Positions 1 to 9,672 of a stretch of DNA of 64,000 nucleotides are shown in pieces. Where the stretch lies: the NCBI RefSeq assembly GCF_045038035.1, contig NZ_CP173427.1, positions 1,612,001-1,676,000 of the forward strand, in the 5' to 3' direction. The first letter of the stretch is position 1. Each line of letters begins with the position of its first letter. Below the pieces are notes generated by a model, which was not told where the DNA came from, made no database searches, and saw only the letters and a program-made list of their open reading frames with translations. Made by a program: the position numbers and the translations under genes. The DNA is from Paenibacillus_F chitinolyticus_A (GTDB lineage: Bacteria > Bacillota > Bacilli > Paenibacillales > NBRC-103111).

Positions 1-2
1 GG

Positions 3-1736
3 GAAGAAATTATCGAACGGGTGGAGGATACGATTCAAAACGTCGATGTATATTGGAATCTTCCTTTATGCAAAGGCGGGGTCGAGATCGTGGACACTCC
101 GGGATTGTTCGCGCGTCACGAGGAGCATGAAGCGATCACGCAGAGAATTTTGCCTACGGTGAATGCCGTATTGTTTCTGATTGAGCCGGACAGTGTGGGG
201 GAGAAGCACTTTCAGGAGGTCATCAACCAGCGGGTGGAGGATGCAAAGAACAGCAATCTGGAGAAAGATGGCCGGCATATCTTTTTTATTCTCAATAAGA
301 TCGACCAGTTTAGTCCAAAGCAACTGGAGGATGCGAAGTCGGACCTGCTCGAGGTGCTCCAGCCTCTGCTGCCCCATCCGCAAATTTATGAGGTCTCCTC
401 GTATTTTGCACTGGTGTCCCGAATGTACTTCCAAAATGAAATTGAGCTTTCTACGTTGCAGCGCGATCAAAATATCCGGTACCGCGACGAGGAAGGCTTC
501 CTGATATCCGGGCGTCAGCTCGGGGCGGAGCAAATCCAAACGATCTTTGAATTGAGCCGCTTTTCGGAGGTGGAGGCGGCGCTGGCGGAATATTTGGAGC
601 AGAAGAACAATTTTTTAATCGAGGACGTCATTCAGTGCATTCAGGGTATATACGAAAGACAAATTTCCGACCGGATGGAAGAAATCCAGCTCGTCGAAAA
701 TGTGCTTAAGCAGGACCGGGAGATTTATATCCAAAGGCTGGAGGAGCTTAAAAAGTTTATCGGGGATCTGAACGCGGAGCTGTCGAAAAATGTGGAGCGG
801 ACCATACGCGAGGAGCTGATCGGCGGCACCGCCGGCGGCGGCGGTTTGGAGGCGGTCACGCGAGAGGTGCGCGACACGTTCGTGCCGAGGCTGATCGACG
901 AGCTCAGCTACGATATCGGCAGGTTCTGGGACGGCCGCAAAGGATATTTGACGGAACATAACGCCAAAACCATCGTCGGGGAAGTCGCGGACCGCATGAA
1001 CGATCGAATCGCTGTCGCCAAAAAGCAGCTGATCAAAAGCTCGTTCGATGCCATCAGCGGAAAAATCGCCCAGACCGGAATGAAGCTAGGCAATTACTTC
1101 GAATATTTCGAAAACGCCGTTCAGCAGGGCTATCAGCAGAAGCTGGACCTGAAGGACAATCAGCTGGACACGAATTCGTTTTTTAACGTCGAGCTCCTCA
1201 TCAAGCAGCTTGAGAAAAACCTAGAAAACGAGTTTTCCCGAACCTTGGTGAGTTTGTCGGACAAGCTTAAGAAGGACATCGATAAGACGGCGTCAAGGCA
1301 CGTGGACTACGTAGACAAGCCCGGGCTGTGGAACTGGATCAAGTCTTGGGTCGGAGCCCAGGAGCAGGAGCGCGTTTTCGACGATTCGGCGTTCCGCAGG
1401 GACATTACGGAAATGGTGAGAAAGCTCACTAATGAAGCGGCGGAGGAGTTCCGCAAGGAAGCGAATCTGATCGCGAAAACCGTATCCGATAATTTGCGGA
1501 AGGTAATCAATGCATTCCAGCAGAAGGTTCAGGAGCGTATTCAATCTTATCAGGCTTGGCGCACCCGGATGATCGAGTCTATGAACCATGAGCTTTTGGG
1601 CAAGGAAACCTCGTTGGAGCAGGTGATGGAAGGCAATCGCCGACGCATTAAAGAGTGCGAGGATAAGCTTGCGGCAATCGCGAGCCAGATGGAGAGTCTG
1701 GAAGCCGAAGAGGAGGTACTGGAGCATGCAGTTTGA
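3..1736 (+). CDS. dynamin-like GTPase, 5' end cut by window edge
   Basis: The reading frame is open to the first base of the window, so the N-terminus with the P-loop (G1) is missing. Counting from the GTG at 21, the G3 motif DTPG lies at about residues 25-28 and the G4 motif NKID at about 92-95, the order and spacing of dynamin-family GTPases. The rest (about 230-570) is charged, helical and rich in heptad-like patterns, as expected for the stalk/assembly region. Dynamin-like proteins use GTP hydrolysis to remodel or tether membranes, and bacterial members often work in pairs. The next gene starts inside its last codons (11-base overlap), so they are translationally coupled. It is the first of three GTPases in this operon. 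The substrate membrane and partners are unknown. Confidence 0.85.
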   Translation, partial: EEIIERVEDTIQNVDVYWNLPLCKGGVEIVDTPGLFARHEEHEAITQRILPTVNAVLFLIEPDSVGEKHFQEVINQRVEDAKNSNLEKDGRHIFFILNKIDQFSPKQLEDAKSDLLEVLQPLLPHPQIYEVSSYFALVSRMYFQNEIELSTLQRDQNIRYRDEEGFLISGRQLGAEQIQTIFELSRFSEVEAALAEYLEQKNNFLIEDVIQCIQGIYERQISDRMEEIQLVENVLKQDREIYIQRLEELKKFIGDLNAELSKNVERTIREELIGGTAGGGGLEAVTREVRDTFVPRLIDELSYDIGRFWDGRKGYLTEHNAKTIVGEVADRMNDRIAVAKKQLIKSSFDAISGKIAQTGMKLGNYFEYFENAVQQGYQQKLDLKDNQLDTNSFFNVELLIKQLEKNLENEFSRTLVSLSDKLKKDIDKTASRHVDYVDKPGLWNWIKSWVGAQEQERVFDDSAFRRDITEMVRKLTNEAAEEFRKEANLIAKTVSDNLRKVINAFQQKVQERIQSYQAWRTRMIESMNHELLGKETSLEQVMEGNRRRIKECEDKLAAIASQMESLEAEEEVLEHAV

Positions 1737-2622
1737 CGCGTATAAAAGCAATATCCGTGCCTACCTGGCGGACTTTTACCGTTATTTCGAAGGACAGTTC
1801 AAAGATCGGCCGGTCTCGTCTTATTCGGTCATTTTCGAGGATGAGGCGGCGGATGTGAACCGATACATTCAGGGTGTGGTCGACGAGATCAGCTATGAGG
1901 TCAGAGAGCAGCTGGAGCAGCAATTTGGCCGCGAAGAGGGCGGCGCGTTGTACGAACGCTTCCGGAGAATGCTGCCGAAGCAGGAAGTGAACACCTGCGT
2001 ATGTCAGCCGCCGCGTGCGGCGGAGCCTGAGCGCGCAACGGAGCCGCCGCGGAGCGGTCCCGTTTATACCGGCGCCTCGGCACAGAGGGGGCATTTTGAA
2101 TATAAAAATGCGCCGCAATATCGCCCCAGGGTGAGCGGAGGGCCGGGCCGAATGGCGGCCCAAAGAATTCGCATTGTCTCGGCAGGGACGGGTGTTCTGC
2201 TGGGTGGTCTTACGGGCTACTCCATCGGCAAAGCCGCGTTTGCGACCGCCGCCGGCTTCGCCATCGGCAAAACCGCATTAGCGGCCGCTGCCGGCATGGT
2301 GATTGGTGGCGTTGCATTATTGACCGCCGCCGAGCTGATGATGGGCCAGAAGCCGAAGCAGCGAACTTATGTGACTTTATCGGGAGCCCCTAACGCAAGG
2401 CCGCAGCAGGCGCCGCCAAGGACATCTGCTGCGGCGAGGCCGGCGGGTACTCCAACTCCGTCCGCTTCGTCAGGCGCCGCCGCTTCCGCGTCTTCCGGCG
2501 TTACCGGGGCAGATATAAAGCAAGTGCTGGCGCAGCGGCATCAGGAGGTCGCCCGCTTTATTATCGCGTTGGTGGACCAGATGGAGAGCAACTACCGCCA
2601 TATCAGCAAAACTGCAATTTAG
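1726..2622 (+). CDS. uncharacterised protein with glycine-zipper hydrophobic segment
   Basis: About 298 residues. The ATG at 1726 is preferred because GAGGAGGT precedes it at good spacing; the same frame is open further upstream inside the GTPase gene. Residues 1-80 are helical and acidic. A long Gly/Ala-rich hydrophobic stretch with small-residue spacing occurs near residues 150-210, suggesting a membrane-inserting hairpin or glycine zipper. It is followed by a Pro/Ala/Ser-rich linker and a short C-terminal helix. No family recognised. It sits between a dynamin-like GTPase and a HerA-like ATPase (9-base gap), so a membrane-anchoring or adaptor role is a reasonable inference only. Confidence 0.75.
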   Translation: MQFDAYKSNIRAYLADFYRYFEGQFKDRPVSSYSVIFEDEAADVNRYIQGVVDEISYEVREQLEQQFGREEGGALYERFRRMLPKQEVNTCVCQPPRAAEPERATEPPRSGPVYTGASAQRGHFEYKNAPQYRPRVSGGPGRMAAQRIRIVSAGTGVLLGGLTGYSIGKAAFATAAGFAIGKTALAAAAGMVIGGVALLTAAELMMGQKPKQRTYVTLSGAPNARPQQAPPRTSAAARPAGTPTPSASSGAAASASSGVTGADIKQVLAQRHQEVARFIIALVDQMESNYRHISKTAI

Positions 2623-2631
2623 GAGCTGGCC

Positions 2632-5600
2632 ATGATACTTTCTACTAACGAGAAACTTACGCTGCAAGAGCAAGCCAACTATTATGCGTTACCGAACCGG
2701 CAGCCTGCGATTCGCACCGGCCATTCCAAACTGCAGCGTCCGCCGCTTCGCTGGGTCACGCTGCGCGAGATCCGACTCAGCGAGCTGGACCGCGAGAAGC
2801 AGGCGAAGGAGATCAGAGAGGCATCACTCCAGTTGATCCGATCATTTGCCGGTATTCGGGAATTTACATTTTATCGTATAAAAGGGGATGTTTCCGGGAG
2901 TATCTCGGTGTCTATCGGTCTTGGGGGAGCATCCCGTTCCAATGATGACACGGGCCGCATGGTCCGCTCTGTATTTCCCTCGGCCGAGCTTCAGTCTGAG
3001 GCTCACACGGAAGGGGAACCGGGCAAATACTGCGCTTACGCTGTCGGTATTCCCCGGGCGCTGGATACGGATCGGGCGTCTTGGATGAACGCCCTGCTGC
3101 GCGGCTGCCAAGGCGAGGCCTACACGGTGATCATTGCCGCCGCTCCGTTATCTCCTGAGGAGATCCAGGGACGCCGGGTCAAGCTGTACGAGGAGAGAGA
3201 CCGGGTATACCCTTATAAGTCCGGTTCGATCTCGGAGAGCATGGCTGAAAATACGCAGCTATCCGATAACACCAACGTTAACAGCTCCAGCAGCATGCTT
3301 GAAAACGTGTTTAGGGGCGGGGGCACGAGCAGCGGCAAGACGAGCTCCGAGGGGCATACCGTGACAAAAGATCAATCGCGGGAAGTCGAGCATGCCGATG
3401 CGGCGGCCCTCGTACGGATTCTTGATTATCAAATAGAACGATACGACCGAGGGTTAGCGGAAGGCATGTGGCAGACGGCCGTTTATTTCAGCGCAGGCTC
3501 AGCCAAAACGCTTGAGGTGATGAAGGCGGTGTATTCCGGGGGTGTCGCCGGCGAGGAAAACCAGACCTGCCCGGTTTCCTTTGGAGACGATACGGCTGTC
3601 GTCGGCACGCTTATGAAGAAGCTGTATTTACCGGAGGATGAAGCGAGCGAGGATGTGCTGAACGGCAGGCTCAGCAGGGCGACCTCGGTGCACACCAGCT
3701 CGGAGCTGGCGTGCATCGCCTCGCTGCCGGAATTCGAATGGAGCGGCTACAGCGTAACGGCGGCACCGGATTACGGAGTCAATCCGGGAAGCGGCTCAGG
3801 GACGATTGCGCTCGGCCATATTCTGCACCGTGGCGCTGCAATTGGGCAGGAACTGTCCCTGGAGCCGGAGCAGCTGACCAAGCATGCTTTAGTCACCGGC
3901 TTAACGGGCAGCGGCAAAACGAACACGATCTTCCGCTTGCTTGAGGGGCTGCGGCTGCCCTTTCTGGTCATCGAGCCCGTCAAGAGCGAGTACAGGCATT
4001 TGACGAGTACGGTTCCTGAGCTTCGAGTGTATACGCTCGGCAGCGAGCAACTGTCGCCCTTTCGGCTGAATCCGTTTCATTTCCCGGAAGGCTGCTCCTT
4101 GCAGCAGCACATCGATTCGTTAAAAGCAATATTTATGGCGTCGTTCTCGATGTATGCGTCGATGCCCAATATACTGGAGCAGTGCTTGCAGACCATTTAC
4201 TTAAAGCGGGGATGGAGCCTTCACCATTCCACCAACATATATGTGGACACTTCACACGACCGAAGCCGCTATTTTCCGACGCTGAGGGATTTGTACCATG
4301 AGGTGGACGATTATTTGAGCGGCTCCGGCTATGCGGAAGAGCAGAAGTCCAACATTAGAGCGGCTCTTTTGACCCGTTTGAAAAGCTTGATGGTAGGGAG
4401 TAAGGGGCTTTTGCTGAATACCAGGGAATGCTTCGATTTCGGCGAGCTGCTGCGTTATCCGACGGTACTGGAGCTCGAAGGCGTCGCGGACGAGGACGAC
4501 AAAGCACTGGTTATGGGGATATTGTTCGTTAGGCTGGCAGAGCAGCTTAAAGTGGAAAAGCCGGCGGGCAGGATTGACATTCAGCTGCGCCACGTGACGG
4601 TGGTTGAGGAAGCTCATCGCGTGTTCAGCAACCATACCTCTCACGGGAATCCGGAGATTGCCAACATTAAAGGGAAATCCGTCGAATATTTCAGCAATCT
4701 GCTTAGCGAAATCCGCTCGATGGGCGAAGGGATGCTGATCGTCGATCAGATTCCGAACAAACTCGCGCCGGATGCCGTCAAGAATACGAACCTGAAAATC
4801 GTGCATCGTCTCGTGGCCCGGGATGACGGAGAAAGCATGTGTAATGCGCTTGGCCTGGAGCAGACTCATGCGATGCATATTTCGGTGCTGAAAAAGGGCG
4901 AGGCCCTCGTCTTTCAGGAGGGAATGAACCGCCCTGTGCATCTGCAGGTTTATCCGGCCAAAGAGAATATAAAGTACTTAGAGGAACGGCAGCTCGCCGA
5001 GGCGGCGCGAACATACAACCCGTTTATGGAGAGCCGCGGGTACGTGCACCCTTTTGCAGAGGTCATGATTCAGGACGAATACGCCGCCAAAAAGATTATG
5101 CAGATCGGGCAAAAGCTTTATAACAGCTTATTGTTTGGCGAGCTGGACGAGTCCGCTGCGGCGGTCAAGGAGGCTCAGGGCCTTCTGTTAAATCTGGCGT
5201 ACCGATTAGGACTGGACGTATTGCCCGGCAGCGCCCCGCAGTTTCTGCAGACGCTGACTGAGCTGATGCTCGAGAAGGTGCTGGACGAGAGTCCTTACTT
5301 CGCAAAAATTACAAGAATCCGCGATCTTGTCGCCCACTATATCGGACTGCTTGTCCAAGGGGTCGCGGCGCCTTGGTCCGATAGGGAACGACGGCTGCTG
5401 GAGCTTCGCCGCCGGGAGATAATTTATCCGCTGCTCATGGAGTCGTACGACCGTGTGCTGGGCGATGTTCAAACCGCGGCATGTCTGTTCGAAGAGCCCT
5501 CCGCCGCAGATGGAGCCGCATATTTGGCGGCTAATGAGCTGCTTCAGGCCGGCATACTGCAGCAAGTGGCCTGGACCGACGATAAGATTGCAAACGTAAG

Positions 5601-5772
5601 GCGGTTTGTAGCCGTGGTAAGAGACAAGCTGAGCATGCAAAGGATGTCGGAAACCAGGACGGAAACCGAGGCAACCCTTGAATGGTTATATAAAACGATT
5701 CTGCTCCTGACTCAAAAGGTGGGCAGTCAAGTTACAAAACAATTCGTCAAGCAGCTGGTAATGGAGGGATGA
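2632..5772 (+). CDS. HerA/FtsK-superfamily ATPase (DUF87-like)
   Basis: A 1046-residue protein of the HerA-FtsK class of P-loop ATPases, which form hexamers that move DNA or proteins. Walker A GLTGSGKT is at residues 423-430, and a Walker B strand ending in two glutamates (VVEEAHR) is at about 657-663. Further on come a SEIRSMGEG segment and a VDQIPNKL segment typical of HerA/VirB4-like enzymes. Residues 1-400 form an uncharacterised N-terminal region with a Ser/Asn/Gly-rich linker near 200-240; a helical C-terminal extension of about 200 residues follows the core. HerA ATPases in defence islands are commonly paired with a nuclease, and here the next gene is a nuclease. The gap to it is only 4 bases. 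Confidence 0.88.
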   Translation: MILSTNEKLTLQEQANYYALPNRQPAIRTGHSKLQRPPLRWVTLREIRLSELDREKQAKEIREASLQLIRSFAGIREFTFYRIKGDVSGSISVSIGLGGASRSNDDTGRMVRSVFPSAELQSEAHTEGEPGKYCAYAVGIPRALDTDRASWMNALLRGCQGEAYTVIIAAAPLSPEEIQGRRVKLYEERDRVYPYKSGSISESMAENTQLSDNTNVNSSSSMLENVFRGGGTSSGKTSSEGHTVTKDQSREVEHADAAALVRILDYQIERYDRGLAEGMWQTAVYFSAGSAKTLEVMKAVYSGGVAGEENQTCPVSFGDDTAVVGTLMKKLYLPEDEASEDVLNGRLSRATSVHTSSELACIASLPEFEWSGYSVTAAPDYGVNPGSGSGTIALGHILHRGAAIGQELSLEPEQLTKHALVTGLTGSGKTNTIFRLLEGLRLPFLVIEPVKSEYRHLTSTVPELRVYTLGSEQLSPFRLNPFHFPEGCSLQQHIDSLKAIFMASFSMYASMPNILEQCLQTIYLKRGWSLHHSTNIYVDTSHDRSRYFPTLRDLYHEVDDYLSGSGYAEEQKSNIRAALLTRLKSLMVGSKGLLLNTRECFDFGELLRYPTVLELEGVADEDDKALVMGILFVRLAEQLKVEKPAGRIDIQLRHVTVVEEAHRVFSNHTSHGNPEIANIKGKSVEYFSNLLSEIRSMGEGMLIVDQIPNKLAPDAVKNTNLKIVHRLVARDDGESMCNALGLEQTHAMHISVLKKGEALVFQEGMNRPVHLQVYPAKENIKYLEERQLAEAARTYNPFMESRGYVHPFAEVMIQDEYAAKKIMQIGQKLYNSLLFGELDESAAAVKEAQGLLLNLAYRLGLDVLPGSAPQFLQTLTELMLEKVLDESPYFAKITRIRDLVAHYIGLLVQGVAAPWSDRERRLLELRRREIIYPLLMESYDRVLGDVQTAACLFEEPSAADGAAYLAANELLQAGILQQVAWTDDKIANVRRFVAVVRDKLSMQRMSETRTETEATLEWLYKTILLLTQKVGSQVTKQFVKQLVMEG

Positions 5773-5776
5773 CAAG

Positions 5777-6370
5777 ATGGCAGTTCAAGCGTTAGGAGCC
5801 GCCGCCCTGGAGGGCGGCAAGCAGGCCACCATCGAAATAAGCCGGCGCAGTGTGGAGTTCGTTCACTACAGCATGGAGCAAATTTTTTCCTCGCCGGATG
5901 CGCAGCCTGCCCTTGAGGCACTGAATATCACGGGGCAGCCGGAAGGCATGCAGCCTCAGGTCGGTCTGTTCAATGAGCAAGGAGTGAAGGTAGCTGAGGT
6001 CCCTCTCGAGGAAAAGCAGCTTTACGATCAAGCCGGTCTGGAAATGAAAGAGGTGAACGGGCGAGATGTTCTGGTCCGCAGCGACATCGACCCTAATTTG
6101 ACCGATGCGCGGGGCCGTACGAATATGGAGCGGATGGAGCAGGGGCTTGCGCCGATTGACGAATCCGGCCAGGGCATCGAGCTGCACCATATCCGGCAAA
6201 ACCCGGACGGCCCCTTGGCTGAGCTGACCAGCGCGGAGCATGAGGGCAACTTTAAGCTGCTTCATCCGGATCTGGAGAACCCGAGCGAGATCGACCGCGG
6301 CGAGTTTGCCAAGGTGAGATCTGAGCATTGGAAGGAAAGAGCGCAAATGATGAAGGCAGGTGCCGCATAG
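5777..6370 (+). CDS. LHH-type HNH/Endo VII nuclease (toxin-like)
   Basis: A 197-residue protein. The C-terminal third carries an ELHHIRQ motif (His137-His138) followed by EHEGNF with His155 and Asn158. This is the signature of the LHH clade of the HNH/Endonuclease VII superfamily, common in polymorphic toxins. Residues 1-120 have no LXG, PAAR or WXG domain or signal peptide that I can recognise, so it does not look like a classical secreted toxin. The gene lies 4 bases after the HerA-like ATPase and its TAG stop abuts the start of a SUKH-type gene, the usual toxin-immunity layout. Either it is an effector of the surrounding system held in check by the next protein, or an inserted toxin-immunity pair. 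Nuclease fold is well supported; the target is unknown. Confidence 0.85.
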   Translation: MAVQALGAAALEGGKQATIEISRRSVEFVHYSMEQIFSSPDAQPALEALNITGQPEGMQPQVGLFNEQGVKVAEVPLEEKQLYDQAGLEMKEVNGRDVLVRSDIDPNLTDARGRTNMERMEQGLAPIDESGQGIELHHIRQNPDGPLAELTSAEHEGNFKLLHPDLENPSEIDRGEFAKVRSEHWKERAQMMKAGAA

Positions 6371-6823
6371 ATGAGCTTGCAGAAAGTGCGCGACATTATT
6401 GGAGAGCTGCCGGATGCGGCGGATTTTGTCGGCGGTGTGTCCGAAGGTGAGATCGCTGCTGCCGAGCAAGCGCTGGGACTGACTTTTCCGGGGGAGTACC
6501 GTGAGTTTTTACGGGAATATGGCTGCGGCAACTTCGGTTATATCGAGATATTCGGATTGGGCGTAGCTAGGACCGGGCTTCCCAACGTGGAATGGGTAAC
6601 CGGAAAGCTGCGCGCTAACGCGCAGTTCCCTTCCCATCTGCTGCCGGTAGAGCAACTCGGAGACGGTGCGTATGCCTGTGTAACAACGGTCCAATCGGAA
6701 GCCAAAGGGTATCAGACCGGCATCGTGGTGGAGTGGTCCCACAGCGTGCAGGTGGCGAAAATCGCAGCGGACTTCGCTTCGTATTTATCGGAACGCTTCG
6801 AAGCGGTTCGCGCCGCAAGGTGA
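6371..6823 (+). CDS. SMI1/KNR4 (SUKH) family protein, probable immunity protein
   Basis: A 150-residue protein starting immediately after the nuclease stop codon. The N-terminal half contains the SUKH pattern: an acidic EGEIAAAEQ helix, LGLTFPGEYREFL, and then a Gly-rich GCGNFGYIEIFG strand. SUKH proteins are best known as immunity proteins that bind and neutralise nuclease toxins encoded next door. Position and strict coupling to the LHH nuclease support that role here. A hairpin follows in the 95-base gap to the next gene, so this pair may be expressed at a different level from the genes downstream. Confidence 0.88.
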   Translation: MSLQKVRDIIGELPDAADFVGGVSEGEIAAAEQALGLTFPGEYREFLREYGCGNFGYIEIFGLGVARTGLPNVEWVTGKLRANAQFPSHLLPVEQLGDGAYACVTTVQSEAKGYQTGIVVEWSHSVQVAKIAADFASYLSERFEAVRAAR

Positions 6824-6866
6824 ACTGTACGAGGTTTACCGCATAGTGAAATTCATATGAAGGGGC

Positions 6867-6886
6867 CGTCCGCCGGCTGGCGGACG
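6867..6886 (+). terminator. GC-rich hairpin, partial terminator or attenuator
   Basis: Perfect 8-base arms (CGTCCGCC/GGCGGACG) around a 4-base loop, followed by a pyrimidine-rich CTCTTCTTGTTT tract. The T-run is interrupted, so leaky termination within the operon is more likely than full termination. It separates the nuclease-SUKH pair from the coiled-coil and GTPase genes. Confidence 0.55.
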
Positions 6887-6918
6887 CCTCTTCTTGTTTC
6901 GGGGAGGGGTGTTCGGCT

Positions 6919-7617
6919 ATGAGCGACGACAAGCTGTACGAGGATTTCAAGCAATTGGTGGCGGAGACGTCCAAAGAGGTATTGGAGCTTTCGGTTTTTG
7001 AACGGATGCACGAGCTGCAGGAGCGGATGGAGGAAGCGACGGTCCGCTTGACCGGGCAGGTCGGTGCGTTGTCCGCATCCCTCGCGGATGTTGAAAAGCT
7101 TCCGGAGAATGTGTTTAATCAAACCGCGGACACCGTACGGGGAGAGCTGCGGCAGGAGATGGAAGCTCTGCGGATGGAGGCGGTGAGGCTGGAGAAGCTG
7201 TTGTCAGAAATGGGCACCGTCTCGCAGGCGTTGGAGAAGCGAATCTCCCAGCTGGCGACGCGGGACACGGTAGAGCGGGAGGTGCTCCGCTTAAACGAGA
7301 AGCTGAATGTATTCCAGGAAGCGCAGGCTCAGCTCATCGTGTCGCAGCAGGAGACGGCGGCCTTGCGGGAAGCCGAGTTGGACAAGCGGCTTTTGCAAAA
7401 GCAGCAGAGCGACGAGAAGCGTTGGAGCGAACTGGATCGAAGGCAGGAGCAGTTTGGCCGGCTGATGGAGCAATCGAAAACGGAGTTTAAAAACGGCTGG
7501 TCTGAACACGGCATGGTGATGTCCGAACGGTTTGCATCCGTTTCCTCCATGCAGGTTGCCATGCTTATTTTGTTAATTATCAATCTGGTTGTCGTCGTAG
7601 TGAATCTGTTTGTTTAG
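6919..7617 (+). CDS. coiled-coil protein with C-terminal membrane anchor
   Basis: 232 residues; ATG preceded by GGGGAGGGG. Residues 30-200 are almost continuous charged helix with heptad repeats, predicted to be a long coiled coil. The last about 22 residues are strongly hydrophobic (Ile/Leu/Val), a single C-terminal transmembrane segment with almost nothing after it, giving a tail-anchored topology. No family recognised. It lies 12 bases upstream of a dynamin-like GTPase, so a membrane receptor or scaffold for the GTPases is a plausible inference. Confidence 0.78.
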   Translation: MSDDKLYEDFKQLVAETSKEVLELSVFERMHELQERMEEATVRLTGQVGALSASLADVEKLPENVFNQTADTVRGELRQEMEALRMEAVRLEKLLSEMGTVSQALEKRISQLATRDTVEREVLRLNEKLNVFQEAQAQLIVSQQETAALREAELDKRLLQKQQSDEKRWSELDRRQEQFGRLMEQSKTEFKNGWSEHGMVMSERFASVSSMQVAMLILLIINLVVVVVNLFV

Positions 7618-7629
7618 GAGAGGGAGACT

Positions 7630-9672
7630 ATGAAATCTGCGGAGCTCGCTTCCCGGCTGCTGCCTAAGCTCAGGTCGCAGCAAGCGAAGCTGGCTAAGGC
7701 CAAATGCAAAGAGCAGCTGCTGCAGAAAGCCACCGAGCTGGAGCAATGGGTGCGGGGTGCCAGAATTCGCGTAAAGGATTGCCCGGCTGTGCTGCTGGAC
7801 GATTTCTGCCGTTACGCGGAAGAGCAGGCGAACGGAATCCGGCTGCAGGCGGAAGGGCTGGATAAGCCGTTTTTATTGTTTATAGTCGGCATGGGCAAGT
7901 ACGGGAAATCGACGCTCATCAATGCGCTCATCGGCCAAGCGGCTGCCGATACCGACGCTTTGCCCAAGACCTGGAAGGTGGACGTTTACGAAGGCGGGGA
8001 TGAGCAGGCTCCCGTCACTGTGATCTATAAAGACGGCCGTACCGAGCGGCTCGGCAGAGAACAGGCCCGGGCATTCTTGTTCGAGGAAGAGCGAAAGCAG
8101 GAGGAATCCGAGCTAAAGGCCTATGAGGAGTTTACCCAGGCCGCGGGACAGCTGGAAACCATCGAAGAGAAGGAGGAGCTGCGCGCCTTATTGATTCGCA
8201 GGTTCATCTATCACTCACCGCTTGCTGAGGTGCACTGGCCGATAAACGGCTCTCCGTTTCTAAAAAAGTTCCGGGTGGTCGATACGCCGGGGCTGTTTCA
8301 GAAGCTGGTCGGGGAGCTCAAGATGAGCGCGGTAGATTATTATCATAAGGCCGACGGCATCCTTTGGCTGCTCGACGCCACGCAAATATCCGCCCAGGGC
8401 TCAAAGAGCATGCTGGAGGAAATCGAGAGGCTTCGTACGGAAATCGGTGTATCCCCGGACAACACGATTGCGGTGCTGAACCAAATGGATAAGGTTCGCA
8501 GTGTCGGGGGAGAAGAGGCGGTTCAAGCGGTGGAAGAGGAAGCCCGCCGTCTGTTCGGCGCTTATTTCTCCAGATTCGTGTCCTTATCCGCGAAGCAATC
8601 GTGGGAAGGTGTACGGGATCAGGACGAGCAGAAGCTGCATCAGGGCCAATTAAGCCGGCTTCTTCGGATGATTGACGAGCTGTTCTGGCGAAACCAAACG
8701 GACATTCGGCTTCAGAGCAAGCTGCAGGGCTATAATTATACGATGCACGAGCTCGAGCACAGACGTAACGAATATGTGAGACAGTTTGCGCTCGACGCTA
8801 AACGTTACGCCGAAGTCAGGGCGGAGCTAAGCGAAGGGACGGCGAAGCTGTCGGGCATTTTGCAGGGACATGCGGACGAATATATTGTCAAATACCGAAA
8901 AGAGCTGCAGCAAAATATTGATCTCTACGGACAAACCGCTTATGACATGGACAAGAGCCAAAGTTATATCGATCAGCATATTTTTGGCTCGCCGTCCCTA
9001 AAGCCGTTGTCCGACGAGTATGAGAGGAAGAGCAACGAAAGCATCGCTCAGTACCGGTTATACTTCACGGAAAAATCATTGTTCACCGAAATCTCCAAGT
9101 TGAAAATAGCGAACTTGCCCGAAACGTTAAAAAATTTGCTGCTGCAAAGCGACGCCTTCCTTAATCTGGATCGTTTCTTTAAAATGAATGGTCTTTCGAT
9201 GGGGGCATTAGCCGCCTGGGCGATGGTGGATATGATCAGTGTGATGGGACCGGGGATTTTTATCCTGGGGCCGCTCGTATTAATCGGAGGGTTAATCGCC
9301 TTGTTGTGGGAGGGGCTCGCCGCGGCCTGGAACGGCTTTATCGGCCTCTTCGAAAGCTATGAAACCAAAGTCAATAAATTCAAGGCGGATTTACGGAGGC
9401 AAGCCGATGAAATGGCGAAGAAGCTTAAGGAAACCTTGATGAAACAGAACAAGGAGGCTGTAACGAAAGCGAGCGACGAAATCGAGAAGCTGCGGGACCT
9501 GTCGTTTGCGGCCCTGCATTGTCCGGTTGGCGAGATGCGCGGCCTGCTGAACCATTTGCAGTCGCTCCGTACAGACAAGCTTAGCTCCTTTCCCGTACCC
9601 GCCGCCAAGGAAATCATTTTATCGGCCGCGCCGGACCGAATATCCTCCGCCGAACGGGAGAATGCCGTATGA
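7630..9672 (+). CDS. dynamin-like GTPase with membrane segment
   Basis: A 680-residue dynamin-family GTPase. The P-loop GMGKYGKST spans residues 87-95, G3 DTPG is at 218-221 and G4 NQMD at 284-287. A helical stalk follows, and a hydrophobic stretch at about residues 525-570 probably inserts in the membrane (paddle or hairpin), then a final helical region. This domain order matches bacterial dynamin-like proteins of the BDLP/LeoA type. Its stop codon overlaps the start of the next GTPase gene by 4 bases (ATGA), so the two are translationally coupled and probably form a hetero-oligomeric pair. The asparagine-rather-than-TKXD style of G4 is within family variation. Confidence 0.88.
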   Translation: MKSAELASRLLPKLRSQQAKLAKAKCKEQLLQKATELEQWVRGARIRVKDCPAVLLDDFCRYAEEQANGIRLQAEGLDKPFLLFIVGMGKYGKSTLINALIGQAAADTDALPKTWKVDVYEGGDEQAPVTVIYKDGRTERLGREQARAFLFEEERKQEESELKAYEEFTQAAGQLETIEEKEELRALLIRRFIYHSPLAEVHWPINGSPFLKKFRVVDTPGLFQKLVGELKMSAVDYYHKADGILWLLDATQISAQGSKSMLEEIERLRTEIGVSPDNTIAVLNQMDKVRSVGGEEAVQAVEEEARRLFGAYFSRFVSLSAKQSWEGVRDQDEQKLHQGQLSRLLRMIDELFWRNQTDIRLQSKLQGYNYTMHELEHRRNEYVRQFALDAKRYAEVRAELSEGTAKLSGILQGHADEYIVKYRKELQQNIDLYGQTAYDMDKSQSYIDQHIFGSPSLKPLSDEYERKSNESIAQYRLYFTEKSLFTEISKLKIANLPETLKNLLLQSDAFLNLDRFFKMNGLSMGALAAWAMVDMISVMGPGIFILGPLVLIGGLIALLWEGLAAAWNGFIGLFESYETKVNKFKADLRRQADEMAKKLKETLMKQNKEAVTKASDEIEKLRDLSFAALHCPVGEMRGLLNHLQSLRTDKLSSFPVPAAKEIILSAAPDRISSAERENAV

